A DNA stretch of 64,000 nucleotides from an uncultured beta proteobacterium (GCA_902826155.1 CADEDU010000005.1:98550-162549), one strand, 5' to 3'; positions 16,072 to 25,830 are shown, counted from the stretch's first letter. Notes: generated from the sequence alone by a model not told the origin. Numbers and translations are program-made.

Positions 16072-18207
16072 ATGCAACCCCCGAACGCCTCCGGGCAATC
16101 CTGGCGCATCGGCATCGACACCGGTGGCACGTTCACCGACATCGTCGCCGTCCACGGCGGCACCGGCCGGATGCTCGTCACCAAGGTTTCCAGCACTCCG
16201 CACAACCCCGCGGTCGGTCTGCTGAACGGCGTGAAGTCGGTGATGGCGTTGGCCGACGAGCCCCTCGAATCGGTGGCCACGCTCTCGCACGGCACAACGG
16301 TCGCGACCAATGCGCTGCTGCAAGGTGCGATCGACTCGTTGGGCCTGATCGTCACCGAGGGGTTCCGTCACATCCTCGAGATCGCGCGCCAGGCGGTGCC
16401 CGACGGTTATGGCAATTCGTACTTCTGGGTCAAGCCGGAGCGGCTGGTGCCGTTGCATCTGGTGCGCGAAGTCGGCGGCCGTTTGAATTTCCAGGGCAAG
16501 GAATTGCGCAAGCTCGACGAGCAGAGCGTGCGCGAGGCGGCGCGATTCTTCAAACGCGAAGGCATCCGCGCGGTGGGGGTATGCCTCATCCACGCCTACG
16601 CCAACGCGAAGCACGAGCGCCGCGTGCGCGAGATTCTGAAGCGCGAGTATCCCGAGCTTGTGGTGTCGCTGTCGTGCGAAGTGTTGCCCGAGTATCGCGA
16701 GTACGAGCGTGCGATCACCACGCTGGTCGATGCGTTCGTCAAGCCGCACATGAGCGTGTACCTGCGCCGCATCAAGGACGAGCTGGGCCCAAAGCTTGGC
16801 GCCCGGCCGTTCCTTGTGATGCAATCTTCCGGCGGCGTGATCAGCGCCGAACAGGTCGTGGGTAAGCCGATCACCACCGCGTTGTCGGGGCCGGCCGCCG
16901 GTGCGCTCGGCTGCTCGGTGGTCGCGAAGCTCGCCGGTTTCGACAACGTGGTCACGCTCGATGCGGGCGGGACGTCCACCGACATCTGCCTGATCGAAGG
17001 GGGCCATCCGCACATCACCAACGGCTCGTCGATCGGTGCGTTCCCGGTGCGCATTCCGATGATCGACATCGAGACCATCGGCACCGGCGGAGGCTCGATC
17101 GCGTGGATCTCGCGCGAAGGCCATCTGAAGGTCGGACCGAAGAGCGCGGGCGCGGTGCCCGGGCCGATGTGCTATCCCAACGGCGGCGATCAACCGACGA
17201 TCACCGACGCGAATCTGGTGCTCGGGCGCATCCCGCCGGCGCTGATCGGCGGGGGCATCAAGCTCGATGCCGACCGATCGCGCGCCGGCATCGAGGCACT
17301 GGGCCGGAAGCTCGACAAGCGCATGAGCGTGGAGCAACTGGCCGCGGGCATCATCGAGATCGCCAACTGGAGTCAGGCCAACTGCATCCGGCAGATGACG
17401 ATCCAGAAGGGCATCGACCCGCGTCGATTCGCGCTGCTGTCGTTCGGTGGTGCAGGGCCGGCACAATCGCCCGCGGTGATGCGGCTGCTGGGCATGGCCG
17501 GGTGCATCGTGCCGTTCAATCCGGGCAACCTCTCGGCGTTCGGGCTGCTCGCGGTCGACTGGCGCACCGATCACATCGCCACGCGCGTCACGCATGAAGA
17601 CGCGATCGACGTGGCGCAACTCGCCGCGACCTACGAGCGTCTCGAGCGCGAGGCGATCGAGACGCTCGCGCGCGATGGCATCGACCCGGCCCGTTGCCGC
17701 ACCGTGCGCGAAGCCGACGTGCGCTACGTCGGTCAATCGATGGAGGTGCGCGTTGCCGCACCGGCAGGGCCGATCGATGCGCGCTTCGTGCAAACGCTCA
17801 TCGCCAGTTTCCACGCGGCACATCGCAAAGCGTTCGGCTATGACTATCAAGGCCGAGTGGCACGCGAAGGAGGCCCCCGGATCGGTGGCCAGCGCGTTGA
17901 ACTGGTCAACTTCGTGGTGTCGGGGTTCGGTGTGATCGAGCGGCCGGCGCTGCCCAAGCTCGAACCCCGGCCCGGCGTGATCGCCGCGCGCAAGGCGGTG
18001 CGGCCGGTCTATTTCGATGAGCGCTGGATCGACACGCCGATCTACGACCGCGCCGTCCTGCCGGCGGGCCACCGGCTCGAAGGCCCGTGCGTGGTCGAGG
18101 AGTTCGGCTCGACCACCGTGGTGTGGCCGGGGCAATGGCTGGAAGTCGATGCGCACGGGATCATGCTGGTGCGCGAGAAGGTGACCGATATCGGAGCACG
18201 GCAATGA
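16072..18207 (+). CDS. hyuA: Hydantoinase/oxoprolinase subunit A (HyuA)
   Basis: This 711-residue protein of the HyuA/acetone-carboxylase-beta family has the N-terminal nucleotide-binding motif GIDTGGTFTDIV, HGTTVATNALL near residue 87, and the central LDAGGTSTD motif of the actin-like ATPase fold. The family hydrolyses hydantoins or 5-oxoproline with ATP, or carboxylates ketones. ATG 16072 puts the conserved core at residue 11; an ATG at 16006 adds an unconserved Ser/Thr-rich leader. The stop overlaps the start of subunit B. No transporter or regulator is adjacent. Confidence 0.92.
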   Translation: MQPPNASGQSWRIGIDTGGTFTDIVAVHGGTGRMLVTKVSSTPHNPAVGLLNGVKSVMALADEPLESVATLSHGTTVATNALLQGAIDSLGLIVTEGFRHILEIARQAVPDGYGNSYFWVKPERLVPLHLVREVGGRLNFQGKELRKLDEQSVREAARFFKREGIRAVGVCLIHAYANAKHERRVREILKREYPELVVSLSCEVLPEYREYERAITTLVDAFVKPHMSVYLRRIKDELGPKLGARPFLVMQSSGGVISAEQVVGKPITTALSGPAAGALGCSVVAKLAGFDNVVTLDAGGTSTDICLIEGGHPHITNGSSIGAFPVRIPMIDIETIGTGGGSIAWISREGHLKVGPKSAGAVPGPMCYPNGGDQPTITDANLVLGRIPPALIGGGIKLDADRSRAGIEALGRKLDKRMSVEQLAAGIIEIANWSQANCIRQMTIQKGIDPRRFALLSFGGAGPAQSPAVMRLLGMAGCIVPFNPGNLSAFGLLAVDWRTDHIATRVTHEDAIDVAQLAATYERLEREAIETLARDGIDPARCRTVREADVRYVGQSMEVRVAAPAGPIDARFVQTLIASFHAAHRKAFGYDYQGRVAREGGPRIGGQRVELVNFVVSGFGVIERPALPKLEPRPGVIAARKAVRPVYFDERWIDTPIYDRAVLPAGHRLEGPCVVEEFGSTTVVWPGQWLEVDAHGIMLVREKVTDIGARQ

Positions 18208-20144
18208 GCGCAGGCACGATGACCAAACCCTGGCCGGTTCCGCCGGTGCGACGCAAGCTCAAGGACGTCGACCCGATCGTGCTGCAGATCGTCGAGGGCA
18301 CGATCAACTCGATCGAGCGCGAGATCGAAATCGCGATCGAGCGCACCTCGCGCTCACCGATGATCCGCGAGGCGCACGACTACCGCGTCGGCCTGTTCGA
18401 CCGCTATTGCCGCAAGCTCACCGGGCGCTCGTATTCGGCGATGCCAAACGCCGTGGTGCGCGACTATCCGCCCGAGACGATGAAGCCGGGCGACGTGTTC
18501 CTGATGAACGACACGTACCTCACCGAAGGCTCGATTGGCCATCTGCCTGACGTGTGTTCGACCGTGCCGGTGTTCCACGACGGCGAAGTGGTGGCGTACA
18601 TCCAGGCGTTCGGCCATCACGACGACATCGGCGGGCGCGTGCCCGGTTCGATGCCGGGCACCGCGGTGTCGGTGTTCGAGGAAGGCCTGGCGATCCCGCC
18701 GATCAGGATCTACAGCGAAGGCAAGCGCAACGACGACGCGTTCAAGATCGTCCGGCGCAATACCCGCGTGCCCGAGATGCTCGAAGCCGATCTCGACTCG
18801 GAGATGCAGGCGATCATGATGGGCGCGCAGCGCATGAGCGAGTTGTTCGTGCGCTTCGGCACCGATACGGTCGAGGCGTGCTTCCAGGCCATCCTCGACA
18901 AGTGCATGCGTATCTATCGCGACGAGCTGCTGCCGAAGATTCCCGACGGCACCTTCGCCTGGGAAGATTACGTCGAGCACGACGGCGTCACCGATCCCAA
19001 GCTGCACAAACTTGCGCTCAAGATGACGAAGAAGGGCGGCAAGATCATTCTCGATTTCAACGGCACCGATCCGCAATCGAGCGGACCGATCAACTGGCCG
19101 GCCGACTACGCCGACGGTGCGTTTCTGGTGAAGTGGATCGCGCCGGTCCTGCGCAACCTCGCCGACACGCCCGAACGCGCCGCCGAGATCAGCGTCAACG
19201 AAGGCGTCTGCGAAGTGTTCGACGTCGTGTTTCCGCCGAAGGGCACGCTCATCACACCGGAATGGCCTGCGGCCACCAACGCGCGCTCGTTCGTGCTGTT
19301 GCGTTCGCTCGGTCTGCTCGCTGGCGTGGTAGCCACGGCCAACGGCGGCGAGATGCCGGCCGATCAGGAAACCATCCGATACACCGGCTTCTACGGCAAG
19401 GACCGGCAAGGCAAGTCGTTCCTGTCGCGCGAGGTGCTGGGCGGCGGATCGGGCGGGCGCTACTACGCCGACGGCAACGACGCGATCCATATCGTGCCTG
19501 ACTCGCGCAACCAGCCAGCCGAATTCACCGAAAACCGCTTTCCGATCATCGTCGAGAAGCTCGCCCTGGCCACTGACTCGGGCGGCGCCGGCAAACGTCG
19601 CGGCGGGCTCGGCTACGAGAAGCACTATCGCGTGCTCGTCGACTGCCACACCATCGTGACCGCCGACCGCGTGCGCCTGGGCTGCTACGGCCTGAACGGC
19701 GGCAAGGCCGGCAAGCCGTTCTGCGTCACGGTCGATCTGTACGGCAAGGCGAAAGACCTCGGTGGGCTGGTCGACGGCGAACCGCTCGAGGCGGGCCAGG
19801 TGATGCGCGTGTTCACCACCGGCGGCGGCGGCTGGGGCGATCCGCTCGAGCGCGAACTCGAACTGGTCGTGCTCGATGTGCGCCAGGGCAAGGTCTCTGC
19901 GACCGCCGCACGCAAGGACTACGGCGTGGCGTTCAAGCGCTCACGATCGGCCGACGAGCTTGTCGTCGACGAGAAGGCCACGGTGGCGTTGCGCGCGAAG
20001 TTGCGCAAGGCGCGCCCGAAGCGCCTGCCGATGATCGATCGCGGGCCGGGGTATGAGAAGTTGGCGGGCAGAAAACCGCAGCAGGCGAAACGCGCGAATC
20101 AAACAAAACGAGCGAAGCAACAATCAAAGCAACGAGCGCGTTAG
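18204..20144 (+). CDS. hyuB: Hydantoinase/oxoprolinase subunit B (HyuB)
   Basis: This 646-residue protein of the HyuB family has an N-terminal DPIVLQIVEGTINSIERE helix and SRSPMIREAHDYRVGLFD. Conserved FGHHDDIGGRVPGS (about residues 134-147) has His/Asp residues likely to bind metal, and TTGGGGWGDPLERE lies near the C-terminus. It works with HyuA as a heteromer in the cytosol. The last ~30 residues are a Lys/Arg/Gln-rich tail (QQAKRANQTKRAKQQSKQRAR) not usual in the family. The start overlaps the hyuA stop (ATGA). Confidence 0.92.
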   Translation: MSAGTMTKPWPVPPVRRKLKDVDPIVLQIVEGTINSIEREIEIAIERTSRSPMIREAHDYRVGLFDRYCRKLTGRSYSAMPNAVVRDYPPETMKPGDVFLMNDTYLTEGSIGHLPDVCSTVPVFHDGEVVAYIQAFGHHDDIGGRVPGSMPGTAVSVFEEGLAIPPIRIYSEGKRNDDAFKIVRRNTRVPEMLEADLDSEMQAIMMGAQRMSELFVRFGTDTVEACFQAILDKCMRIYRDELLPKIPDGTFAWEDYVEHDGVTDPKLHKLALKMTKKGGKIILDFNGTDPQSSGPINWPADYADGAFLVKWIAPVLRNLADTPERAAEISVNEGVCEVFDVVFPPKGTLITPEWPAATNARSFVLLRSLGLLAGVVATANGGEMPADQETIRYTGFYGKDRQGKSFLSREVLGGGSGGRYYADGNDAIHIVPDSRNQPAEFTENRFPIIVEKLALATDSGGAGKRRGGLGYEKHYRVLVDCHTIVTADRVRLGCYGLNGGKAGKPFCVTVDLYGKAKDLGGLVDGEPLEAGQVMRVFTTGGGGWGDPLERELELVVLDVRQGKVSATAARKDYGVAFKRSRSADELVVDEKATVALRAKLRKARPKRLPMIDRGPGYEKLAGRKPQQAKRANQTKRAKQQSKQRAR

Positions 20145-20182
20145 CCCTTTAGCGAATCCGGTTGCGCACGCCCGGGGCGGGA

Positions 20183-20202
20183 TGCGCCTGAACGCAGGCG
20201 CA
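20183..20202. terminator. Perfect hairpin between convergent genes
   Basis: TGCGCCTG (20183-20190) pairs with CAGGCGCA (20195-20202) across a 4-base loop, in the 91 bases between hyuB and the DUF1772 gene, which converge. No strong T run follows in either direction, so termination efficiency is uncertain, but position and symmetry fit a bidirectional terminator. Confidence 0.55.
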
Positions 20203-20235
20203 AAGATTCTTCGACTCCACCAGCAAATCGCCGCG

Positions 20236-20703
20236 TCACAGATCCGCCAGCGCCAGGCAGAACGCCACGGCCGCTGCGATCGACGCAAGCGTGCGCAGGT
20301 GATTCCAAGCGGTCCACTCACGCAGATATCGCTGCCATAGAGCTGCACTGCCTTGCGCGCGAGGATCGAGCGCCGCGAGGGCGTTGTTGCGGGGCACGTT
20401 GCACACGATCGTCACCAGCAGCGCGCCGATCAGATACGCAAGCGCTCCGGCAAGTGCGTAGCCGCCTGCTGCGATCCACTTTGCGAGCACCGCGACCACC
20501 AGCGCAACGCTCACCAGCGCCGTGCCGAGGAACACGCCGAGGAACAGCGGATTGACGATCGTCAGGTTGACCGCCTGCATCGCGGCGATGCCTTCATGCG
20601 CGGGCAGGCGCGCGAGCGCCCGCATCACCGCGACCGAGAACACGAAGAACACACCGGCCATCATGCCGCTGCCGATCGCGGCGGCTAGCGTCAGCGTGAA
20701 CAT
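20236..20703 (-). CDS. DUF1772 integral membrane protein
   Basis: This 155-residue protein has four predicted helices (about residues 3-27, 49-73, 79-102 and 133-153). The loop after helix 3 reads NVPRNNALAALD, and WNHLRTLASI leads into helix 4, both hallmarks of DUF1772 (anthrone oxygenase-like fold). The function of most bacterial members is unknown. It lies 18 bases downstream of an OmpR-type response regulator on the same strand and is probably co-transcribed with it. Confidence 0.88.
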   Translation of the reverse strand: MFTLTLAAAIGSGMMAGVFFVFSVAVMRALARLPAHEGIAAMQAVNLTIVNPLFLGVFLGTALVSVALVVAVLAKWIAAGGYALAGALAYLIGALLVTIVCNVPRNNALAALDPRAQGSAALWQRYLREWTAWNHLRTLASIAAAVAFCLALADL

Positions 20704-20721
20704 CGATCAGCGCACCACAGC

Positions 20722-21459
20722 TCAGCGCACGATGTCGACGGCCACCGTGAACACATACCCCTCGCCGCGCTCGGTCCTGATGAACGACGCGTGCTCGGGA
20801 TCGTGCTGGAGCTTGCGCCGCAGCCGCGCGATCTGCACGTCGATCGCCCGGTCGTACACTTCGGCGTTGTGCAGGCGCGATTGCGTGAGCAGCTGATCGC
20901 GCGTGAGCACGCGTTGCGCCGCGGTGAGGAACGCAACCAGCAGCCGGAACTCGCCGTTGGTGATGCTGACTTCGTCGCCCGCCGGGTTCTTGAGTTTGCG
21001 CAGGCGCACGTTCAACTCCCAGCCGGAGAACCGGTACGCGCGCACCTTCGCTACTTCATCGGCAACGGTCATCGCCGCTTTCGAGCGGCGCAGCAGCGCG
21101 CGGATGCGAGCCAGCAATTCGCGCGTGCTGAACGGTTTGGTGAGGTAGTCGTCGGCGCCCAGTTCCAGGCCCATGACGCGATCGGCCTCATCGATACGAC
21201 CAGTGAGCATCAAGATCGGAATCGACGATTCCTCGCGCAGCCGGCGCGCGATCTGCATGCCGTCTTCGCCGGGCAGGCGCAGGTCGAGCACCACCAGGTC
21301 GACCGTATCGCGCGCCAGTGCGGCAGTGAGTTCCTTGCCGTTGGCGACCGTGGTCACGCGCAGGTCGTTTTCGGCGAGATAGTCGGCCACCACCTCGCGG
21401 ATCGCAGGATCGTCGTCGAGCGCGACGACGTGGGGAAGAATCGGCGGCGTCATGTCCAT
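20722..21459 (-). CDS. OmpR-family response regulator
   Basis: This 245-residue protein has a receiver domain with the acidic pair in ALDDDP, phosphoacceptor Asp in VVLDLRLPGEDG, and LTKPFSTRE carrying the conserved Lys. A winged-helix DNA-binding domain follows, with NGEFRLLVAF, RAIDVQIARLRRKL and ERGEGYVF. The chosen start is ATG 21459 (21453 also fits); a longer frame to 21639 adds an unconserved Arg/Ser-rich leader. No histidine kinase lies beside it on this strand; the hybrid kinase at 22678 carries its own receiver. It reads divergently from the pseudogene at 21755. Confidence 0.93.
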   Translation of the reverse strand: MDMTPPILPHVVALDDDPAIREVVADYLAENDLRVTTVANGKELTAALARDTVDLVVLDLRLPGEDGMQIARRLREESSIPILMLTGRIDEADRVMGLELGADDYLTKPFSTRELLARIRALLRRSKAAMTVADEVAKVRAYRFSGWELNVRLRKLKNPAGDEVSITNGEFRLLVAFLTAAQRVLTRDQLLTQSRLHNAEVYDRAIDVQIARLRRKLQHDPEHASFIRTERGEGYVFTVAVDIVR

Positions 21460-21754
21460 CGCACGGCTTTCGAAGCTGGAAGGAGCATCACTGCGGAGGC
21501 ACGGCGGCGCGCCGCAGGTGACGGTGGATGACTGCTCGGCAGCGGCCGGGGATTCCAGGAATCGACCCAATGAGCCCGGACGTTCCGTGACAAAGGTAAC
21601 ACCGCTTGCCCGCAGCCGGGGAGGGGGCGAGCGTTTCAATCGACATCGATCGCGCTCATCGGGCCATCGGTGGACAGCGTATGGGATCCACCGTGCGCGG
21701 CCACGGCATTTCGGCCCTGCTCAATCCGCTCATCCATCGCCGAGGATCCGCCCC

Positions 21755-22156
21755 ATGCCTAACACCGATGCGCAAGGTCTTGCTCTGAGCGGCGCGACCG
21801 GTCAGAGCCTTGCTCAACTCAACGTCGCGCTGCATCAACTGCGCTGCTACATCGGCGACCCGGTGGCAACCGGGGACGCCGCGCTCGCTCACAGCCCTGA
21901 TCTCGTCATGGGACACGTGCTGCGCCCGATCCGGCATCGCTCGCACCGGTTCGGCGGCAGCCACGCGCAGCGCGATCTGCTCGATCTCACCCTGCTCGAG
22001 TCGGCGATCCGTTCCGGTGAGCCAAGCCTCGCGCAGGCGTTCGCCGCTGAACGCCTCGCGCTCAAACCGCACAGTCCGCTCGCGCGCTTGTACATCGAAC
22101 GCAGCGTTGCCACGGGCGGCATGACCCGGTCGCACCCGCTTGAATGTGTCGATTGA
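21755..22156 (+). pseudogene. TTC38-like TPR protein remnant with large internal deletion
   Basis: The frame encodes 133 residues. The first ~50 (LAQLNVALHQLRCYIGDPVA, then ALAHSPDLVMGHVL) look like the N-terminus of tetratricopeptide-repeat-38-like proteins. The rest (RHRSHRFGGSHAQRDLLDL, then LAERLALKPHSPLARLYIER) looks like their C-terminus. Family members are roughly 430-460 residues as I recall, so about 300 central residues, nearly all the helical repeats, are missing while the frame stays open. I infer an in-frame internal deletion. The product is probably non-functional, though it could still be translated. Confidence 0.65.
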
Positions 22157-22240
22157 AATGTCCACCACCTACCGCGCAACTGGCGGGAAACCCGCGGCGC
22201 GGAACATCATCCTCATCGCAGTCTGCCGCAAGGTCACCCC

Positions 22241-22444
22241 ATGAAACGTCTGCCCGTTGCCTCGATCGTTCTGCTCGCCACCTTCACGCTTGCCCATGTA
22301 GTCCGTGCCGACGTGCTGCAACCCGAAGGCGAGATGCCCACCTGCGAAATTCCCGGGATCACCGCGCCGCGCGATCGCGCCGTGTCGCTGGAGTCGATCG
22401 TGGGCGTCAGGGTCAGCGCCGAGCCGTCTCGGCCCAACTGCTAG
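22241..22444 (+). CDS. Small secreted protein of unknown function
   Basis: This 67-residue protein begins MKRLPVASIVLLATFTLAHVVRA, a clear signal peptide, leaving about 44 mature residues with two cysteines (one at the very C-terminus). An AAGG lies upstream of the ATG. It is followed within 10 bases by another tiny frame on the same strand, so the two may be co-expressed. No family is recognised. Confidence 0.5.
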   Translation: MKRLPVASIVLLATFTLAHVVRADVLQPEGEMPTCEIPGITAPRDRAVSLESIVGVRVSAEPSRPNC

Positions 22445-22454
22445 GGGGCCGATC

Positions 22455-22601
22455 ATGATGCGCGACGTCGTGTGGGGATGGCTCGGATCGCTGGTGATCC
22501 TGATCGCACTGCTCACGTGGATCGGTGAACTCGACCCGCTGTTCGCACCGATCCCTTCGGCGGTGCACGCGGCGGGGCAAGCCGATGTGCCGCCGCTGTA
22601 G
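22455..22601 (+). CDS. Possible small single-span membrane protein
   Basis: This 48-residue frame begins MMRDVVWGWLGSLVILIALLTW, giving one hydrophobic segment at about residues 7-22, then a short Pro/Ala-rich tail. A GGGGG stretch precedes the ATG at suitable spacing. It lies 10 bases after the small secreted gene and 76 bases before the hybrid kinase. Its size and lack of a recognisable family make this tentative. Confidence 0.4.
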   Translation: MMRDVVWGWLGSLVILIALLTWIGELDPLFAPIPSAVHAAGQADVPPL

Positions 22602-22677
22602 CAGCGAAGCGCCGGCTCGGTCGGCGCATTCGTTGCAATTAGACTGACAACGACAACAGGATCGAGGAGGTCGACCG

Positions 22678-25600
22678 ATGCGGCAATTGCAACGCGGCGA
22701 CGACACCTATAGGCGGCTGTTCGGCGATGAAGACCTCGCCGTGTTCGTGATGGGCGAGGCGATCGAGGACTGCAATCCGAGCGCGTGCCGCCTGTTCGGC
22801 CGTTCGCAGGACGAGATCCGCGGGCGCACGCCGCTCGAGTTGTCGCCGCTCACCCAACCCGACGGAACGCTCTCGGCCGAATACGGCAGACGCCGGACCG
22901 AGGCCGCGCTGGGTGGTCTGGCGCAATCGTTCCTGTGGGAGTTTCGCCGCGCCGACGGCACGCCGGTCGAAACACTGGTGCAGCTGGAAGCCGTGCGCCT
23001 GGATTCCAAGGTGCGCCTGTTCAACTACGTGCGCGACATCTCTCACTTGTGGCAGGCGGAGGTATCGCTCAAGGAATCCGAAACGCGACTGCAGCAGATC
23101 CTCAATCACACCTCGACGATGGTGCTCGCCAAGGACATGGAGGGGCGCTGCCTGTTCGCCAATCCGGCGGTCGAGCGGGTGATCGAGGTACCGGTCGAAC
23201 AGCTCATCGGACAACCGGTTGCCGACTACTTCCCTGCCGACGTCATCGCGCGCTTCGAGCGGCAGGACGCACAGGTACTCTCCGAAGGCCGCGCGGTCGA
23301 AGTCGAGGAACAGGAACTGGTGCGCGGTGAACTGCGCACTTATCTGGTCAACAAGTTTCCGCTGCGCAACGCGCACGGCGAGCCGTACGCCGTATGCGGC
23401 CTGGGCACCGACATCACCGAACGCAAGCGCACGGAAGACGCGCTGCGGCAGGCGGCACTCGCCATGTCCAGCGCCGGCGATGCGTCGATTCTCGACCGCC
23501 TGACGCAATCGCTCGCCAGCATTCTCAACGTCGATGTCGCGTTCGTCTCCACGATGGTGCCCGGCAGCGAAACCCGCATGCGCATGCTTACCTGCGCGAT
23601 TGATGGCGCCCAGGGGCCGTGTGAGGTGTACGACCTCGACGACACGCCCTGCTGCAACGTAGTGGGGCAGGCGTTCCGATTCATCCCGCGCGGGTTGCGC
23701 GAACAGTTCAAGGCCGATGCGACGGTGCAGATGCTCGGGCTGGAAAGCTACGCGGGGTTTCCGCTCAACAGCCCGCGTGGCGAGCCGATCGGGTTGGTTG
23801 CGGTGGGTTCGCGCCGGCCGCTGCGCAACGCTGGGCTGTGCGAGTCGATCCTGAAGATCTTCGCCGGCCGGATCGCCGCCGAGATCGAGCGAGCGCGCAC
23901 CGAGGAGGCGCTGCGGCAATCCGAAGTCAGCTACCGCACCATCTTCGACGAGAGTGAAGACGCGATCTTCGTGCACGACTGGGACAGCGGCGCCATCGTC
24001 GATGTCAACCCCAAGGCGTGCGAGAGCGAAGGCTACAGCCGCGAGGAGATGCTCGGCGTGAGCGTGGCCGACATCAGCGCGGGCGTGCCGCCGTTCAGTG
24101 CCCAGGAGGCGCTGCGGCTGCTCGAGCAGGCGCGTAGCGGCCCGGTGCGATTCGAGTGGCGCGCGCGTCACCGCAGCGGCAGACTCGCCTGGAAGGAGAT
24201 CTGCCTCAAGCCCGCCCGCATCGCCGGCGTGCCTCGCATCCTGGCGTTCTCGCGGGATATCACGTCGCGCAAGATGGCCGAGGAGGCGCTGCGCGCGAGC
24301 GAAGAACAATATCGCGGCATCTTCAACGCATCGCTCGATGGGCTGGTGCTGCGCGATGCGCGGCTGCGGGTCGTCGACGTCAATCCCGCGTTCCTCGCCA
24401 TGAACGGCATCACGCGCGAAGAACTCATGGGCGCGGAGCATCTTTCCTACATCGCACCCGAGCAGCGCGTGCTGAGCGCGGGGCGTTTGCAGGCGGCACT
24501 GGGCGGGTTGTCGCTGCACTACGAATCCGAAGGCGTGCGCAGCGACGGCACGCTGTTCGATACCGAAGTGCGCGTGGCGCCGATCCGCTATCAGGGGCAG
24601 CCGCACGTGCTCAGCATTGTTCGCGACATCACCGAGCGCAAACGCATCGAACGGGAGCGCACGCAGATCGAAGGGCGGCTGCGCCAGGCGCAGAAGATGG
24701 AGGCCATCGGCCAGCTCACCGGCGGCATCGCGCACGATTTCAACAACATCCTGGCCAGCATCATCGGCAACATCGAGCTGGCCGCCGACCGGCCTGCCAG
24801 CCACAACGATGCGAAGGTCTCGAACTATCTGGCACGCGCGCACCGTTCATGCGAGCGCGCACGCGATCTGATCCAGCAGATGCTGCTGTTCAGCCGTGGC
24901 CGGCGGGGCGATCCGCGCGTGGTCGAATTCGCCACCATGCTGCCCGAGACGGTGAAGCTGCTGCGTTCCACCTTGCCCAGCTCGCTCGAGCTCCGGGCGC
25001 AGGTCGAGCCGGACACGCCCAGTGTGCTCATCGATCCGGTGCAGGTCGATCAGGTGCTGATGAATCTGTGCATCAACGCGCGCGACGCCACCAGCGCGAG
25101 CGGGCACATCAGCATCGGTGTGCGTGGCCTCACCGCGCACGGTCTGGTGTGTTCGGCGTGTCGCAATGCCGCGACGGGACGATTCGTCGAGGTGTCGGTG
25201 AGCGACAACGGCGCTGGGATGAAGCCCGAAGTGCTGGAGCGGATCTTCGAGCCGTTCTTCACCACCAAGGAGATCGGCAAGGGCACCGGCATGGGGCTGG
25301 CGACCGTGCACGGCATCGTGCATGAGAGCGGCGGGCACGTCATGGTGGATAGCGCACCCGGCCGCGGCACGACGTTCCGCGTGCTGCTGCCGATGCACGA
25401 GGCGACGACGCAGGCGGAACGTCCTGCCAAAACGGTGTCGCCGGCCAAGGAGGAGCGCAGTCCGCTCGCGGGCCACGTGCTGCTGGTGGACGACGAAACC
25501 ATGGTGAGCGAGTTCATGGTCGATCTGCTGAGCAACTGGGGACTGCAGGTGACGACCGCGCGCGACGGAGCCGAGGCGGGTGAGTTGTTCGTGCGCGAGC

Positions 25601-25830
25601 GCGACCGGTTCGATCTGGTGTTGACCGATCAGACCATGCCGCGCATGAGCGGTCTGGAGCTCGCGCGCACGCTGCTCAAGCTGCGCCCCGAGCTGCCGGT
25701 GATTCTCTACACCGGATTCGCCGACGGCCTCACCGACGATCAGGCCAGCGCCGCCGGTGTGCGTTCGGTGATCCGCAAGCCGGTGGCGCCCAACGCGTTG
25801 TTCGAAGTGCTGCGCAGCCATCTGGGCTGA
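22678..25830 (+). CDS. Hybrid histidine kinase with four PAS domains, GAF and receiver
   Basis: This 1050-residue cytosolic protein has no membrane helices. Order: PAS (about 12-130), PAS (138-250), GAF (270-405), PAS (418-540), PAS (545-660), HisKA with phosphoacceptor His686 in GGIAHDFNN, HATPase_c with the G1 box SDNGAGM around Asp843 and GTGMGLATVHG, and a C-terminal receiver with Asp984 in LTDQTMP. The GAF domain contains a Cys-rich patch (DDTPCCNVV). It senses small-molecule or redox cues through the PAS/GAF array and phosphorylates its own receiver. The next step in the relay (an HPt or separate regulator) is not visible. A GAGGAGG site precedes the ATG. Confidence 0.95.
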   Translation: MRQLQRGDDTYRRLFGDEDLAVFVMGEAIEDCNPSACRLFGRSQDEIRGRTPLELSPLTQPDGTLSAEYGRRRTEAALGGLAQSFLWEFRRADGTPVETLVQLEAVRLDSKVRLFNYVRDISHLWQAEVSLKESETRLQQILNHTSTMVLAKDMEGRCLFANPAVERVIEVPVEQLIGQPVADYFPADVIARFERQDAQVLSEGRAVEVEEQELVRGELRTYLVNKFPLRNAHGEPYAVCGLGTDITERKRTEDALRQAALAMSSAGDASILDRLTQSLASILNVDVAFVSTMVPGSETRMRMLTCAIDGAQGPCEVYDLDDTPCCNVVGQAFRFIPRGLREQFKADATVQMLGLESYAGFPLNSPRGEPIGLVAVGSRRPLRNAGLCESILKIFAGRIAAEIERARTEEALRQSEVSYRTIFDESEDAIFVHDWDSGAIVDVNPKACESEGYSREEMLGVSVADISAGVPPFSAQEALRLLEQARSGPVRFEWRARHRSGRLAWKEICLKPARIAGVPRILAFSRDITSRKMAEEALRASEEQYRGIFNASLDGLVLRDARLRVVDVNPAFLAMNGITREELMGAEHLSYIAPEQRVLSAGRLQAALGGLSLHYESEGVRSDGTLFDTEVRVAPIRYQGQPHVLSIVRDITERKRIERERTQIEGRLRQAQKMEAIGQLTGGIAHDFNNILASIIGNIELAADRPASHNDAKVSNYLARAHRSCERARDLIQQMLLFSRGRRGDPRVVEFATMLPETVKLLRSTLPSSLELRAQVEPDTPSVLIDPVQVDQVLMNLCINARDATSASGHISIGVRGLTAHGLVCSACRNAATGRFVEVSVSDNGAGMKPEVLERIFEPFFTTKEIGKGTGMGLATVHGIVHESGGHVMVDSAPGRGTTFRVLLPMHEATTQAERPAKTVSPAKEERSPLAGHVLLVDDETMVSEFMVDLLSNWGLQVTTARDGAEAGELFVRERDRFDLVLTDQTMPRMSGLELARTLLKLRPELPVILYTGFADGLTDDQASAAGVRSVIRKPVAPNALFEVLRSHLG

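Noticed and set aside
15667..18204. An 845-residue minus-strand open frame
   Set aside because: It is antisense to hyuA, with no recognisable domain and shadow-type composition.
20053..20144. A-rich end of hyuB as a possible separate gene or frameshift
   Set aside because: The frame is continuous with hyuB and only adds a basic tail; no start with a ribosome site is seen.
22639..24843. A 734-residue minus-strand open frame over the kinase gene
   Set aside because: It is antisense to PAS and GAF domains that are clearly coding on the plus strand.
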